64,000 nucleotides of DNA from Halalkalibacter suaedae (GCF_017939705.1 NZ_JAGKSQ010000004.1:310001-374000), one strand, 5' to 3'; counted from the first letter of the stretch, positions 50,539-59,522 are shown. Program-made: numbers and translations. Notes: generated by a model from the sequence alone, not told the origin.

Positions 50539-50560
50539 GTTATACGATATATCGCGTTAC
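50539..50560 (+). promoter_or_regulatory. Palindrome in front of the PadR gene, candidate PadR operator
   Basis: GTTATACGATATATCGCGTTAC has a perfect 10-bp core CGATATATCG (50545-50554) and imperfect arms, flanked by ATGT and ACAT. It sits 25 bp before the padR-like gene, so autoregulation is plausible. Confidence 0.45.
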
Positions 50561-50584
50561 ATAATAATTGATGGTAGGTGAGTT

Positions 50585-50908
50585 ATGGGGAATTCGGATT
50601 ATACGCCGATGACAGAGGCAATGTATTATGTTCTGCTTGCTTTATCGACGCCTCTTCATGGTTATGCAATGATGGAAGCGGTTCAACGGGTGTCGAGTGG
50701 TCGGATTAAGATGGGGCCAGGTACTCTTTATGGGATTTTAAAAAGATTGCAGAAGAATCATCTCATTTTTTTAGAGGAAGCAGATGGTCGGCGAAAAGTC
50801 TATCAAATTACAAATCTTGGTCGGGAAGCGTTAGAGTTAGAATATAAGAGATTAATAAGCATGGTCGAGGATGGTGCTTGGATCGTACGGGGAGGTGACA
50901 AGGCATGA
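50585..50908 (+). CDS. PadR-family transcriptional regulator
   Basis: This 107-residue winged-helix repressor has MYYVLLALSTPLHGYAMMEA, the wing KMGPGTLYGILKRLQKNHLI and GRRKVYQITNLGREALE, all typical PadR. AGGTGAG precedes the ATG. The stop overlaps the start of the DUF2812 gene by 4 bp, the common PadR/DUF2812 pairing. It probably represses this two-gene operon. Confidence 0.93.
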   Translation: MGNSDYTPMTEAMYYVLLALSTPLHGYAMMEAVQRVSSGRIKMGPGTLYGILKRLQKNHLIFLEEADGRRKVYQITNLGREALELEYKRLISMVEDGAWIVRGGDKA

Positions 50909-52089
50909 AAAAAACAAAAAGGAAATGGATTTGGTTTGATGCTTGGGATATAGAAGAATTTGAATCGTGGCTGACAGACATGGCTGAAAATGGATGGAAA
51001 TTGATCCGTTTGAATCATTGGATCGCCACATTTGAACAATGTGAGCCGAGACAGCTTCAATACCGATGTGAGATTAAATCAAAGAACCAAGCAGATAATG
51101 AACGTATCGACTTTTACGAAGAATTTAGTTGGGATTATATTGGTTCGAGGCAATTGATTGATGTTTTTCAGTGCGAAGGAGAAGTAACATTGAAGGAGGA
51201 GTTACATACAGATGCAGCGGAGTTTAGTGATGCTCTTTCAAATTTGAAAAGAGAGATTTACTGGAGGGCTCTTACAGCAGTTGGTCTGACGCTTGCTCTT
51301 TTTTGGATAACTTGGAGCAGTCTAACTCTCTCTTCTACTAGTCATTTTCTTGATAATACCTCGACACAGTTAGGGTGGATGTTATTACCTTATTATTTAA
51401 TTCTCTGCTGGACTATGGTAAGGGGGATGGTTCATATTTCATTCCTTGTCAAAAAGTTAAAAAAGGGACAAATGTTAAATCACAGAGTCAACTATAGGAG
51501 AAGACTGCATATTAATCGAGGCGTCGTTGGAGCTGTGATTGTGTTAACGGTTGTCTATTTCTCTTTTTCTATGAGTGAACTCTTAGAAACGTTGGGGGAA
51601 AATCAACATCCGAAAATCCCAGAAAACGTCTCGGTTCTTTCGTTACATGATGTGTTGGGAGATACTTTTATTCAGAGTGGAAATGGCAATCATGATAATC
51701 ACTATACGCTCGAATCGAGTTTATTAGCACCAGCTCAGGTCGAGCTATATCAAGGTGGAGAAGTACCGGGTATGGAATGGGAGGATGGCAGTGGCCCATA
51801 TACGCCAACTATTCGTTCTTTTGGTTACAAGCTTAGAACAGAGTGGCTAGCAGAGCGTTTTGTGACAGCAATGCTAGAAGATTCATTTTCTTCTCTAAGC
51901 AATTACTCCTTTGAGACAGACCTGGACTTTGATGAAATCTGGGTCAGTCAAACAGATTCAGCGAGCTTCACTTTTGTTGCACGCATCGACCAAGTTGTCT
52001 TTCAGGTATATTATTTTGGGATGGAGCCATTGGAAGAGGTTTTGGCTTTGAGTGTGGAGAAAATGAGGGGCTTTTTGGATGAAGAGTAG
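50905..52089 (+). CDS. DUF2812 membrane protein
   Basis: This 394-residue protein is the usual partner of the upstream PadR repressor. The N-terminal DUF2812 domain reads WFDAWDIEEFESWLTDMAEN then GWKLIRLNHWIATFEQ. Three membrane helices follow near 133-155, 165-185 and 205-225, then an extracytoplasmic C-terminal half of about 170 residues. PadR/DUF2812 pairs often respond to envelope or antibiotic stress; the signal here is unknown. Confidence 0.85.
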   Translation: MKKTKRKWIWFDAWDIEEFESWLTDMAENGWKLIRLNHWIATFEQCEPRQLQYRCEIKSKNQADNERIDFYEEFSWDYIGSRQLIDVFQCEGEVTLKEELHTDAAEFSDALSNLKREIYWRALTAVGLTLALFWITWSSLTLSSTSHFLDNTSTQLGWMLLPYYLILCWTMVRGMVHISFLVKKLKKGQMLNHRVNYRRRLHINRGVVGAVIVLTVVYFSFSMSELLETLGENQHPKIPENVSVLSLHDVLGDTFIQSGNGNHDNHYTLESSLLAPAQVELYQGGEVPGMEWEDGSGPYTPTIRSFGYKLRTEWLAERFVTAMLEDSFSSLSNYSFETDLDFDEIWVSQTDSASFTFVARIDQVVFQVYYFGMEPLEEVLALSVEKMRGFLDEE

Positions 52090-52233
52090 TGATTGACTTA
52101 TCAAATGATTTTCCTTATGTTACCATTTATGATAGAGGTAGAAGCATCTTGGATAAAAAATATTCAAGGAAGAACCGTTCATTTTTGCTTCTAAGAATAG
52201 AACGGGATAAATGGTCAATCGAGGGGTGGAAGA

Positions 52234-52428
52234 ATGCTAAAATGGAATCTCACATATGGTTTAAGTTTTTTCGCTGTATTTACAATTAATGACATGATCT
52301 TTTCTGAAGAAATACAGTGGATCGACAATCTTGGTATATCAATCCTTGCATTCTTGTTCAAGTCTTTATGGGAGTGGTCAAAAAAACCGTACGACTGGAA
52401 CAAACATAAAAATAAGGTTATGAAATAA
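52234..52428 (+). CDS. Small membrane protein, 64 aa
   Basis: ATG at 52234 is preceded by GAGGGGTGGAAGA. One or two helices (about 7-22, 30-48) are followed by a basic tail (KKPYDWNKHKNKVMK). It is immediately followed by the DUF2200 gene, 12 bp away, so the two are likely co-transcribed. The family is not recognised. Confidence 0.65.
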   Translation: MLKWNLTYGLSFFAVFTINDMIFSEEIQWIDNLGISILAFLFKSLWEWSKKPYDWNKHKNKVMK

Positions 52429-52440
52429 AGGAGGCATATC

Positions 52441-52791
52441 TTGACCAAACATAAAATCTATACAATGAGCTTCGCAAGTGTCTATCCTCATTATGTGACG
52501 AAGGCTGAGAAAAAAGGACGTACGAAAACAGAGGTTGATGAAATTATCCGTTGGCTGACAGGTTACAGCCAAAAGGAGTTAGAGGAACAACTAGAACAAC
52601 AGACTGATTTTGAGACCTTCTTTGCGGAAGCGCCCCAGCTAAATCCTTCTCGGACCTTGATCAAGGGTGTGATCTGTGGGGTTCGGATTGAAGAGATTGA
52701 AGAACAAACGATGAAGGAAATTCGCTATTTAGATAAGATGATTGACGAATTAGCAAAGGGAAAAGCGATGGAGAAGATTTTACGGGCGTAG
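52441..52791 (+). CDS. DUF2200 family protein
   Basis: This 116-residue protein has the DUF2200 hallmarks: [40 protein letters not shown] and [20 protein letters not shown], with a helical end ([15 protein letters not shown]). TTG is the start, after AAAGGAGG. No function is known. Confidence 0.92.
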   Translation: MTKHKIYTMSFASVYPHYVTKAEKKGRTKTEVDEIIRWLTGYSQKELEEQLEQQTDFETFFAEAPQLNPSRTLIKGVICGVRIEEIEEQTMKEIRYLDKMIDELAKGKAMEKILRA

Positions 52792-52894
52792 CGATCGGTT
52801 ATGATTGAATACAGAGTCTCGAAAATACTATTAGGTTGAATATGTTTTGGTTTGGCAATGTATTGTTTTTCTAAATTAAAGTTTCAAGCAGTAG

Positions 52895-52938
52895 AAAAAG
52901 GGTGACCAAATGTCCGCAATTGGACGTTTGAGTCACCC
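52895..52938 (-). terminator. Terminator of the YjcZ-like gene
   Basis: AGGGTGAC and GTCC pair with GGAC and AGTCACCCT in one imperfect long stem; on the minus strand it ends in CTTTTTCT. Confidence 0.78.
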
Positions 52939-52951
52939 TCACTTATTTTAA

Positions 52952-53086
52952 TTAAAGCCAAGAAGCGCCGACAATGATAAGAAGGATGAACAACACGACA
53001 ATCAACGCGAAGCCATTACCTCGTGTAGTTGGTGTGACGGGAGCGCCATAACCGTAACCGTATGGTGTATATCCGTAACCGAACAT
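52952..53086 (-). CDS. YjcZ-family sporulation-type small membrane protein
   Basis: This 44-residue minus-strand gene starts at ATG 53086, with AGGAG 7-8 bp upstream. The product has a Gly/Tyr-rich head (FGYGYTPYGYGYGAPV) and the C-terminal membrane helix GFALIVVLFILLIIVGASW, the signature of the YjcZ/SscA-like family of small spore-associated proteins. A CATANNNTA-type -10 (CATATAGTA, 53126-53118) lies in front, as used by mother-cell sigma factors. Confidence 0.92.
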   Translation of the reverse strand: MFGYGYTPYGYGYGAPVTPTTRGNGFALIVVLFILLIIVGASWL

Positions 53087-53117
53087 GCTCAATCACTCCT
53101 TTCCGGTATTACATTAA

Positions 53118-53126
53118 TACTATATG
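53118..53126 (-). promoter_or_regulatory. Candidate sigma-E/sigma-K -10 of the YjcZ-like gene
   Basis: Read on the minus strand: CATATAGTA, matching CATANNNTA. A -35 could not be fixed. The 30-nt distance to the start codon is normal. Confidence 0.4.
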
Positions 53127-53346
53127 TAAAAATGTCTGGGGTGTGTTTGAGTAGAGTGAAAATAGGCGGAGAAATCAAAGTGCAAAGCGTTCCTATTGTA
53201 GCGTATTTGTCGAATTTTAGTTTGATCAAACGCATTTATTCATGGTATAAGTATAAAGGGAGCAGAGAGACCTTCTTTGCTTTTTATTTTTTTGGGCTTA
53301 CATGCGGGTTTATCCTGATGCCCCATGAATGAGAGGATTTGAGAGT

Positions 53347-54306
53347 ATGATGAAAGATAATTTTTGGCGTGAGCTACCACGTCCGTTTTTTATATTGGCA
53401 CCAATGGAAGAGGTGACGGATGTTGTATTCCGTCATGTCGTGAGTGCTGCAGCTAGACCTGATGTCTTTTTTACAGAGTTTACTAACTCGGAAAGTTATT
53501 GTCATCCAAAGGGGCATCATAGTGTTCGCGGGCGCTTGACATTCACAGAAGATGAGCAGCCAATGGTCGCTCATATTTGGGGCGATAAACCGGAATTGTT
53601 CCGTCAAATGAGTATTGGTATGGCTGAAGAAGGTTTTCGTGGACTTGATATCAACATGGGCTGTCCCGCGCCCAATGTCGCAACAAACGGCAAGGGCTGT
53701 GGTTTGATCCGTCGTCCAGACGTGGCCGCAGAGCTCATTCAAGCAGCGAAAGCAGGAGGATTACCTGTAAGTGTGAAGACAAGACTTGGTTATACGAACG
53801 TCGATGAGTGGCGGGGCTGGCTTACGCATGTGTTGAAGCAAGATATCGCTAATCTCTCCATTCACCTACGTACCAAGAAGGAAATGAGTAAGGTTGATGC
53901 CCACTGGGAATTGATCCCGGAGATTAAGCAGCTTCGAGATGAAATTGCACCAGATACCCTTTTGACAATCAATGGCGATATTCTTAATCGTCAAATGGGT
54001 GAGGAACTCGTTCGTCAAACAGGTGTGGATGGGGTAATGATTGGACGCGGAATTTTCAAAAATCCATTCGCCTTTGAGCGTGAACCAAAAGAGCATAGCA
54101 GCAAGGAATTGATTGATCTCTTGAGATTGCACCTTGACCTCTACGACCACTATTCAGAAATGCTAGAAACACGCCCATTCCAAGCACTTCGTCGCTTCTT
54201 CAAAATCTATGTCAATGGTTTTCCGGGTGCGAGTGAGTTAAGAAATAAATTAATGACAACAAAGACAACGGATGAAGTGCGTGCGATGCTTGATCAATTT
54301 CAGTGA
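53347..54306 (+). CDS. tRNA-dihydrouridine synthase
   Basis: This roughly 319-residue FMN enzyme reduces uridine in tRNA. It has the TIM-barrel Dus motifs [15 protein letters not shown] near the N-terminus, [20 protein letters not shown] with the catalytic-loop Cys, [19 protein letters not shown] (HLRT in place of the common HGRT/HART), NGDIL and [20 protein letters not shown] at 53347 follows GAGAGG; an earlier ATG at 53329 is rejected. It differs from the DusB-type genes usual in Bacillus, and which tRNA position it modifies is unknown. Confidence 0.9.
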   Translation: MMKDNFWRELPRPFFILAPMEEVTDVVFRHVVSAAARPDVFFTEFTNSESYCHPKGHHSVRGRLTFTEDEQPMVAHIWGDKPELFRQMSIGMAEEGFRGLDINMGCPAPNVATNGKGCGLIRRPDVAAELIQAAKAGGLPVSVKTRLGYTNVDEWRGWLTHVLKQDIANLSIHLRTKKEMSKVDAHWELIPEIKQLRDEIAPDTLLTINGDILNRQMGEELVRQTGVDGVMIGRGIFKNPFAFEREPKEHSSKELIDLLRLHLDLYDHYSEMLETRPFQALRRFFKIYVNGFPGASELRNKLMTTKTTDEVRAMLDQFQ

Positions 54307-54366
54307 TAGATAGTTCGGGTATAAAATGATTTACTTAAGCTGAAAGTTGATTTATAGATGAAGTCA

Positions 54367-54395
54367 GGGAACCTCATCGTTACGAGGTTCCCTTA
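54367..54395 (+). terminator. Rho-independent terminator
   Basis: GGGAACCTC pairs with GAGGTTCCC across 8 nt, followed by TTATTTG. Confidence 0.85.
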
Positions 54396-54438
54396 TTTGC
54401 TTACATAAGTAAATAAGAAGTTAAGTAATAACATACCA

Positions 54439-55461
54439 TTACTGACTAGTATTCGCATGGATAGAGTTCAAGTTTTTCGTTGAATTCCTTATTACTAGTT
54501 TGGTCCCGATATAAACCTTTTTCGGGATTTTACGTTCGTTGGTGAGTCGTTCGATGATTAAATCGATTGCTGTTTCTCCCATGAGTTCAGTTTCTATTCT
54601 TACCGTACTTAGAGAAGGATAGATATACTTCGAAATACTCACATCATTAATTCCGATGATGCTTACTCGATCTGGTACTGAAATATTTTCCTCCTGTAAT
54701 GCTCGTAAAGCCCCGATAGCGAGAGGGTCATTCCCTGCATAAAAAGCTGTAGGTAGATCATCCTTCAACGTATGAATTGCATTCTTCATAAGTCTGTATC
54801 CTGCGTTTACGTTGAATTTTTCAATGAAAACATACCGTTCATCAAGGAGTCCTTTTTCCTCCATATATCTTCGGAAAAACGTTTCGCGTTTCTCTTGGAT
54901 AGGTGGTTGATCATCTGCGAAATTTTGAGTTCCTCCTAAGAATCCGATCTCTTTATGTCCAGTATCTAATAGAAAGTCTAGAACTTGACTTGAGACTCGT
55001 TCGAAATCGACTAATACTGCATCGCAGCTGTCATCTACATAGAAAGAATCGATCATCACAATATTTGGGGTAATATTCTTTAGCTTTTCTACCTGTTCCT
55101 CAAATGTATCGCCGACAACGATGATACCATCGATATCGGTTACTATATTATCTAAATCGCCTTTTAGATACTTAAGTAACTCAACTTTATGATAATCCGC
55201 TCGTTCCTCGATCCCGACCCGAATGGACATGTAATACACATCATCTAACTCTTCTTCTTCTGTTTTAATATGAACGAAGGCAATTCTCCTATGGGCGGGT
55301 GTTCTTTTCCGTCTCTTTCTATAAGAGAGTTCCTCGGCTACTTTGAAAATTTGTTTTTTGGTGCTTTCACCAACAGATAAACTTGAATCGTAATTTAATA
55401 CTCTAGATACAGTAGCGCTTGATACCCCTACTTTTTCAGCAATATCCTTAATCGTCGCCAA
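54439..55461 (-). CDS. LacI-family transcriptional regulator
   Basis: This roughly 340-residue repressor has the LacI HTH at its very start (ATIKDIAEKVGVSSATVSRV then LNYDSSLSVGESTKKQIFKV). A periplasmic-binding-like ligand domain follows, with IDGIIVVGD, VDFERVSSQVLDFLLDTGHK and SIIGINDVSISKYIYPSLST. TTG at 55461 is 8 bp after AAGGAG; GTG at 55470 is too close. It is divergent from the transporter operon and almost certainly controls it through the palindromes at 55581-55728. Confidence 0.93.
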   Translation of the reverse strand: MATIKDIAEKVGVSSATVSRVLNYDSSLSVGESTKKQIFKVAEELSYRKRRKRTPAHRRIAFVHIKTEEEELDDVYYMSIRVGIEERADYHKVELLKYLKGDLDNIVTDIDGIIVVGDTFEEQVEKLKNITPNIVMIDSFYVDDSCDAVLVDFERVSSQVLDFLLDTGHKEIGFLGGTQNFADDQPPIQEKRETFFRRYMEEKGLLDERYVFIEKFNVNAGYRLMKNAIHTLKDDLPTAFYAGNDPLAIGALRALQEENISVPDRVSIIGINDVSISKYIYPSLSTVRIETELMGETAIDLIIERLTNERKIPKKVYIGTKLVIRNSTKNLNSIHANTSQ

Positions 55462-55580
55462 ATTCTTCACTCCTTTTTTCCGACACCGTCAGTTCTGCTT
55501 TTTATTAGTTAAGAGGATATGTATTAGTCACTAAAATGAGTTGTTTCTTAAAGGTATAGCAGATTTGAAGAATAGTCAAA

Positions 55581-55619
55581 TTAAGCTAGTAAATATTTAC
55601 TTAATATTTACTAGCTTAA
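55581..55619. promoter_or_regulatory. Nested palindromic operator 1
   Basis: A perfect 15-bp inverted repeat (TTAAGCTAGTAAATA, 9-bp spacer, TATTTACTAGCTTAA) also contains the 14-bp palindrome AGTAAATATTTACT at 55588-55601. It lies between the LacI gene and the sugar operon. Confidence 0.6.
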
Positions 55620-55712
55620 TTAATTTATAATTGTTTTATCGTATGATTATAATAAAATTTAACTATATTATAGACGTTTATGTACTAATTAAGTAAAATT
55701 TTATATTTATTT

Positions 55713-55728
55713 AAGTAAATATTTACTT
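55713..55728. promoter_or_regulatory. Palindromic operator 2
   Basis: AAGTAAATATTTACTT is a perfect 16-bp palindrome sharing the AGTAAATATTTACT core with operator 1, about 125 bp away. A weaker half-match (AATAAATATTTACTG) lies at about 55787-55800. Looping between sites is possible. Confidence 0.65.
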
Positions 55729-55761
55729 GACTGATATTACTTACTGGGATAACATGGTAAT

Positions 55762-55775
55762 ATAAAACGCTTACA
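55762..55775 (+). promoter_or_regulatory. Candidate CcpA cre site
   Basis: ATAAAACGCTTACA matches TGWAARCGYTWNCW except at the first two bases. It lies upstream of the transport operon, where carbon catabolite repression would be expected. Confidence 0.45.
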
Positions 55776-55828
55776 TAAATGAATTAATAAATATTTACTG
55801 AATGTAATGTTTGGTAAATAGTTTTTGA

Positions 55829-55970
55829 GGTTGGGACTTGACTAAAGTGTCTAACTAGAATACAGAACAAGCAATCATGTAGCGGAGTATATTTCAGGAG
55901 CGATTTACATCCGCAAACTATCATTGTTTGGATTTTCTATTAGTTAAATCGCATTTGTCCCAAACTCAAA
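55829..55970. repeat. Shortened inverted copy of the GAGGCTGGGAC intergenic repeat
   Basis: Compared with the reverse complement of 50240-50486, this copy keeps both ends (GGTTGGGACTTGACTAAAGT; AAATCGCATTTGTCCCAAAC) and the AGTATATTTCAGGAGCG part. It lacks about 100 bp of the GC-rich centre. It sits between the operators and the binding-protein gene. Confidence 0.75.
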
Positions 55971-56052
55971 TAAAAAGTCATGACATAGGGGGATAGTCTT
56001 ATTTAGTGAAACTGGTTTTTCTTATTACTATTTAAGTTGAGGGGGAAGGGTA

Positions 56053-57501
56053 ATGAAAAAGAAACGTTTTCTATTAATGATTAGTTTACTAGCGTTTGGC
56101 TTAATCCTTGGGGCTTGTGGAAATGAGAGTACTAGTACAAATGAAGATAGCGACGATGGTGACAGTGACGTTGTAACCTTAACATTTTGGAATAGATATG
56201 CTGAGCTTCGTGGGGGATTAGAAGTATTTATTAAAAATTTCGAAGAAGAACATCCCAATATTAAAATTGATTTGCAAGAAACACCTAGTGGAACGGCAGA
56301 AACTCAATTACGAACTGCCTTATCAGAAAGTCAACTACCTGATTTATGGACTAATACAGTAGAACTAAAGGAACTTATTGCTGTTGATGCAGTCAAAAAC
56401 TTAGATGAGGTTTTCACAGATGAAGTAAGAGCTTTGTTTCATGAGGGTACTTTCTTTGAAAATGGAACAACTTCTGATGGATCTGTATATGGTTTCCCAT
56501 TAGCATCCCCAAGAAGTAAAGCAATGATGGCTTATTACAACAAGGATGTTTTTGAGGAATTAGGATTAACAGAAGCTGACATTCCAGCTTCATGGGAGGA
56601 GTTTGAACAGCTAGGTAATCAGATTGTCGAAAAATCTGGAGGGGCTATTTATCCATTGGTATGGAATAATCCAGGTTGGGCAAATGATCAATTAGTATCA
56701 ATGATGGGGACGGCGATTAGTCCTGAAACTCCGTGGAGGCACGACTTTAAAGAAGGTGTTCCAATGTTATATACACAAGGGAAATTAGAGTCTGCCGTTT
56801 GGTTAAAGGATATGCTAGATAAGGGGCTTATCGCACCCGAAAGTGTTGAGATTGGACTAGGGGAAGCGGAAGCGATCTTTGCAATCGGAGGGGCTGCTTT
56901 CTTATATAGTGGAGACTGGGTTGGTAGACAGCTTTCTATTGAAAATGAGTTTGAAAACTGGGGTGTAGCTCCACTCCCAACGAAGGATGGCAAGCCTTAC
57001 TATTATCGTGCTGGATCGGAAGCAAGTAGTATTCAGGTAAGTAATGATACAGAGCATTGGGAAGAAGTAAAAACATTCTTAGAATATGCAATTGAGCATT
57101 TTCACAAAGAGGTCTATGTCAATACCGGAGCGGGAATTCCTGCGAAAATGAATGTCGAAGGAAATCCGCCATTTGAACAGGCTGAAGATATTAGTGAATT
57201 ACAAGAGCAATTGGTGATCCCTGTGCCGAAGCCGGGTGAGTTAAATCCTGCAACGATTCAATTCGAAAGAGATGTAGCGGCGAAATTAGAAGTTGCTGGA
57301 ATTGGCGATGCGATTGTTGGTTACTTAACGGGGAACATCGATGATTTAGAAGCAGAGCTTGAGAAATTAGACCAAAGTTACAAGGATGCATTTTTTGAGA
57401 CATTAGAGGAAAATAGCGATGTTTCTCAAGAGGATTATATTTTCCCTAATTGGGAGCCATTTGTCCCTTTTACAAACGATATGTATGAGGAATTAAAATA
57501 A
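56053..57501 (+). CDS. Sugar ABC transporter substrate-binding lipoprotein
   Basis: This 482-residue extracellular solute-binding protein of family 1 has a signal peptide with lipobox LGAC (Cys22), followed by an Asp/Ser-rich linker. The fold then starts with VTLTFWNRYAELRGGLEVFI. ASPRSKAMMAYYNKDVFEEL, IPASWEEFEQLGNQI and GGAAFLYSGDWVGRQLS are typical of oligosaccharide binders. GGGGGAAGG lies before the ATG. It is the first gene of the uptake operon and probably the most highly expressed, given the hairpin after it. Confidence 0.95.
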   Translation: MKKKRFLLMISLLAFGLILGACGNESTSTNEDSDDGDSDVVTLTFWNRYAELRGGLEVFIKNFEEEHPNIKIDLQETPSGTAETQLRTALSESQLPDLWTNTVELKELIAVDAVKNLDEVFTDEVRALFHEGTFFENGTTSDGSVYGFPLASPRSKAMMAYYNKDVFEELGLTEADIPASWEEFEQLGNQIVEKSGGAIYPLVWNNPGWANDQLVSMMGTAISPETPWRHDFKEGVPMLYTQGKLESAVWLKDMLDKGLIAPESVEIGLGEAEAIFAIGGAAFLYSGDWVGRQLSIENEFENWGVAPLPTKDGKPYYYRAGSEASSIQVSNDTEHWEEVKTFLEYAIEHFHKEVYVNTGAGIPAKMNVEGNPPFEQAEDISELQEQLVIPVPKPGELNPATIQFERDVAAKLEVAGIGDAIVGYLTGNIDDLEAELEKLDQSYKDAFFETLEENSDVSQEDYIFPNWEPFVPFTNDMYEELK

Positions 57502-57527
57502 TTTAAGTTAAGTAGTGTGGAGCCAGC

Positions 57528-57564
57528 GTCACTATAGTCTAGTAATCTAAAAGACTATAGTGAC
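57528..57564 (+). other. Intercistronic stem-loop
   Basis: A perfect 13-bp inverted repeat (GTCACTATAGTCT with AGACTATAGTGAC), with an outer AGCCAG/CTGGCT pairing, lies between the binding-protein and permease genes. No T run follows, so it is more likely an mRNA stabiliser or processing site than a terminator. Confidence 0.6.
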
Positions 57565-57634
57565 ATGTGCCTGGCTGCTGTTTTACTACAGGCAAGGAGT
57601 GTTACCGATTACTCATAGAAAGGGTGAATTCAAC

Positions 57635-58651
57635 ATGTCTAGTCGTATTCAACCGAATTCTGAGCGTGTATCCCCTAGTGTTCCGCCCGGAAAAGAACCA
57701 TCTTCACGTAGTAAGCTGAAAAGAAAGAAAGCTATTTGGGCATATATCTTTCTCGCACCGCAAATCATTGTATTTTTTATTTTTTCGGCATACCCAATTG
57801 TCATGAGTTATGTGTATTCCTTTTATGATTGGACTGGAATTGGTCCGTTGACTAATTTCATTGGATTTGGAAACTACGTCCAGCTTCTCCAGTCGGATCG
57901 CTTCTGGAATTCCTTATTTGTGTCTATTTACTACATACTTGGAACGACTGTTCTAGGTGTTGGGGTTGCACTTATTTTAGCTATTATCTTGAATGATGCC
58001 AAGCTAAAGGGAAGAGGGTTTTACAGAGTTATTTACTTTTTGCCTGTAGTAACGACAACAGCGATTGTTGGAATTATTATGAGCAATCTATTTGGTGTGC
58101 GAGGTCTTGTTAACCAAGTGTTAATGCAGGCGAATATTATTGCCTCACCGATTACATGGCTTACAGAAGGCACTTTAGCCATGTTAATTTTGATTGTTGT
58201 CGGTTCTTGGAAAGGTCTTGGTATTAATATGGTCTATTGGTTAGCGGGTCTTCAATCCATTCCGCATGATCTGTACGAATCAGCCCAGTTAGACGGGGCT
58301 GGCTTCTGGAAGACACTGAGGTATATCACATTACCGTTATTAAAGCCAATGCTTATGGTCATTGTCTTATTATCATTAGTTGGTGGAATTAATGCCTTTG
58401 ATCTAGTTAAAACATTAACAGATGGTGGTCCAAACTTTGCGACAGAAACGCTAGATTTATTTATTTACAACTATGCCTTCTCTAGTCAACTTGGTGGGAC
58501 ATCGACTCGAATGGGTTACGCTTCTGCAGCGGGTGTTCTGTTAGGTATATTTACATTCATTATAAGTACAGCATTTGGGGCAGCGGCATTCGGTAAGAAT
58601 TTAATGAAACGAAAAGTTCAAATAGATCCTAAAGGTGGTGCGAAAAAATGA
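57635..58651 (+). CDS. Sugar ABC transporter permease (MalF type)
   Basis: This roughly 338-residue permease has six helices. ATG at 57635 follows AAAGGGTGA; an earlier in-frame start at 57560 is rejected because it lies in the hairpin. A Pro/Ser-rich cytoplasmic head precedes the first helix (AIWAYIFLAPQIIVFFIFSA). The EAA loop is YESAQLDGAGFWKTLRYITL then PLLKPM. It pairs with the next permease to form the channel. No ATPase gene is in the operon, as usual for systems using shared MsmX-type ATPases. Confidence 0.93.
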   Translation: MSSRIQPNSERVSPSVPPGKEPSSRSKLKRKKAIWAYIFLAPQIIVFFIFSAYPIVMSYVYSFYDWTGIGPLTNFIGFGNYVQLLQSDRFWNSLFVSIYYILGTTVLGVGVALILAIILNDAKLKGRGFYRVIYFLPVVTTTAIVGIIMSNLFGVRGLVNQVLMQANIIASPITWLTEGTLAMLILIVVGSWKGLGINMVYWLAGLQSIPHDLYESAQLDGAGFWKTLRYITLPLLKPMLMVIVLLSLVGGINAFDLVKTLTDGGPNFATETLDLFIYNYAFSSQLGGTSTRMGYASAAGVLLGIFTFIISTAFGAAAFGKNLMKRKVQIDPKGGAKK

Positions 58652-59478
58652 TAACAACCAAGTCAGCGCGCCTCATAACGCACATATGTTTAATCTTTTT
58701 CGGTATCATTTGGATCTATCCATTTATCTGGATGATCTTCTCGTCTCTAAAAACAAATAGGGAATTTCTCACGAGTGGAACATCGCTTTTACCAGAAACG
58801 ATGCAGTGGGAGAATTATTACAGAGCCTGGGAAACGGCCAACTTCTCAGGATACTTCATCAATACGATTATCTTTACGATTTCTACGGTTCTAATTGTGA
58901 TCTTCCTGTCTTCCTTAACAGGCTATGCACTTGGTCGAATAGATTTTCCAGGTCGAAAAACGATCATGATTATTGTTGTAGCTATTATGTTCATCCCGAA
59001 AGGATATACGATTATCCCGTTATTTAAAATCATAAGCTTTATGGGGTTACAAGATTCTGTTCTCGGTATGATTGTCGCTGAATCGTCAGGGGCTCATGTC
59101 CTTTTCATATTAATGTTTGCCTCCTTCTTTGCTAATATTCCTAAGGAGCTAGAGGAAGCGGCGGAAATTGATGGTGCTGGATTTTTGACAGTATTTACGA
59201 AAGTGATGTTGCCACTAAGTATGCCTATTGTTGCGACAACAGCGATTATGCAATTTATTTGGACGTGGAGCTCATTCTTAGTTCCTCTCGTTCTTTCGAT
59301 TAGTAAACCGGAGATTAGAACACTGGCTGTTGGAATGCAAAGCTTCGTTGGTACGTATGCGACCGATTTCTCGGGAATGGCAGCAGGGGCTACGATTGCA
59401 CTATTGCCTGTGATGGTTATCTTTATAATTATGCAACGCTACTTTATTGAAGGAATCGCAGGTGCGGTCAAAAACTAA
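58648..59478 (+). CDS. Sugar ABC transporter permease (MalG type)
   Basis: This 276-residue permease overlaps the MalF-type gene by 4 bp. Six helices are predicted; LEEAAEIDGAGFLTVFTKVM then LPLSMP is the EAA loop, and QRYFIEGIAGAVKN is the standard C-terminus. It is the second half of the importer. Confidence 0.95.
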   Translation: MITTKSARLITHICLIFFGIIWIYPFIWMIFSSLKTNREFLTSGTSLLPETMQWENYYRAWETANFSGYFINTIIFTISTVLIVIFLSSLTGYALGRIDFPGRKTIMIIVVAIMFIPKGYTIIPLFKIISFMGLQDSVLGMIVAESSGAHVLFILMFASFFANIPKELEEAAEIDGAGFLTVFTKVMLPLSMPIVATTAIMQFIWTWSSFLVPLVLSISKPEIRTLAVGMQSFVGTYATDFSGMAAGATIALLPVMVIFIIMQRYFIEGIAGAVKN

Positions 59479-59522
59479 TAAACTGCTGGTAAAGATAGCC
59501 TCAGGAACGATTCCCTCAGCTG

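Noticed and set aside
52089-52289. 66-codon frame between the DUF2812 gene and the small membrane gene
   Set aside because: No ribosome site, and it overlaps the start of the better supported gene at 52234 in another frame.
53132-53332. 66-codon frame before the dihydrouridine synthase gene
   Set aside because: No ribosome site and no family features. The region serves as upstream DNA for two divergent genes.
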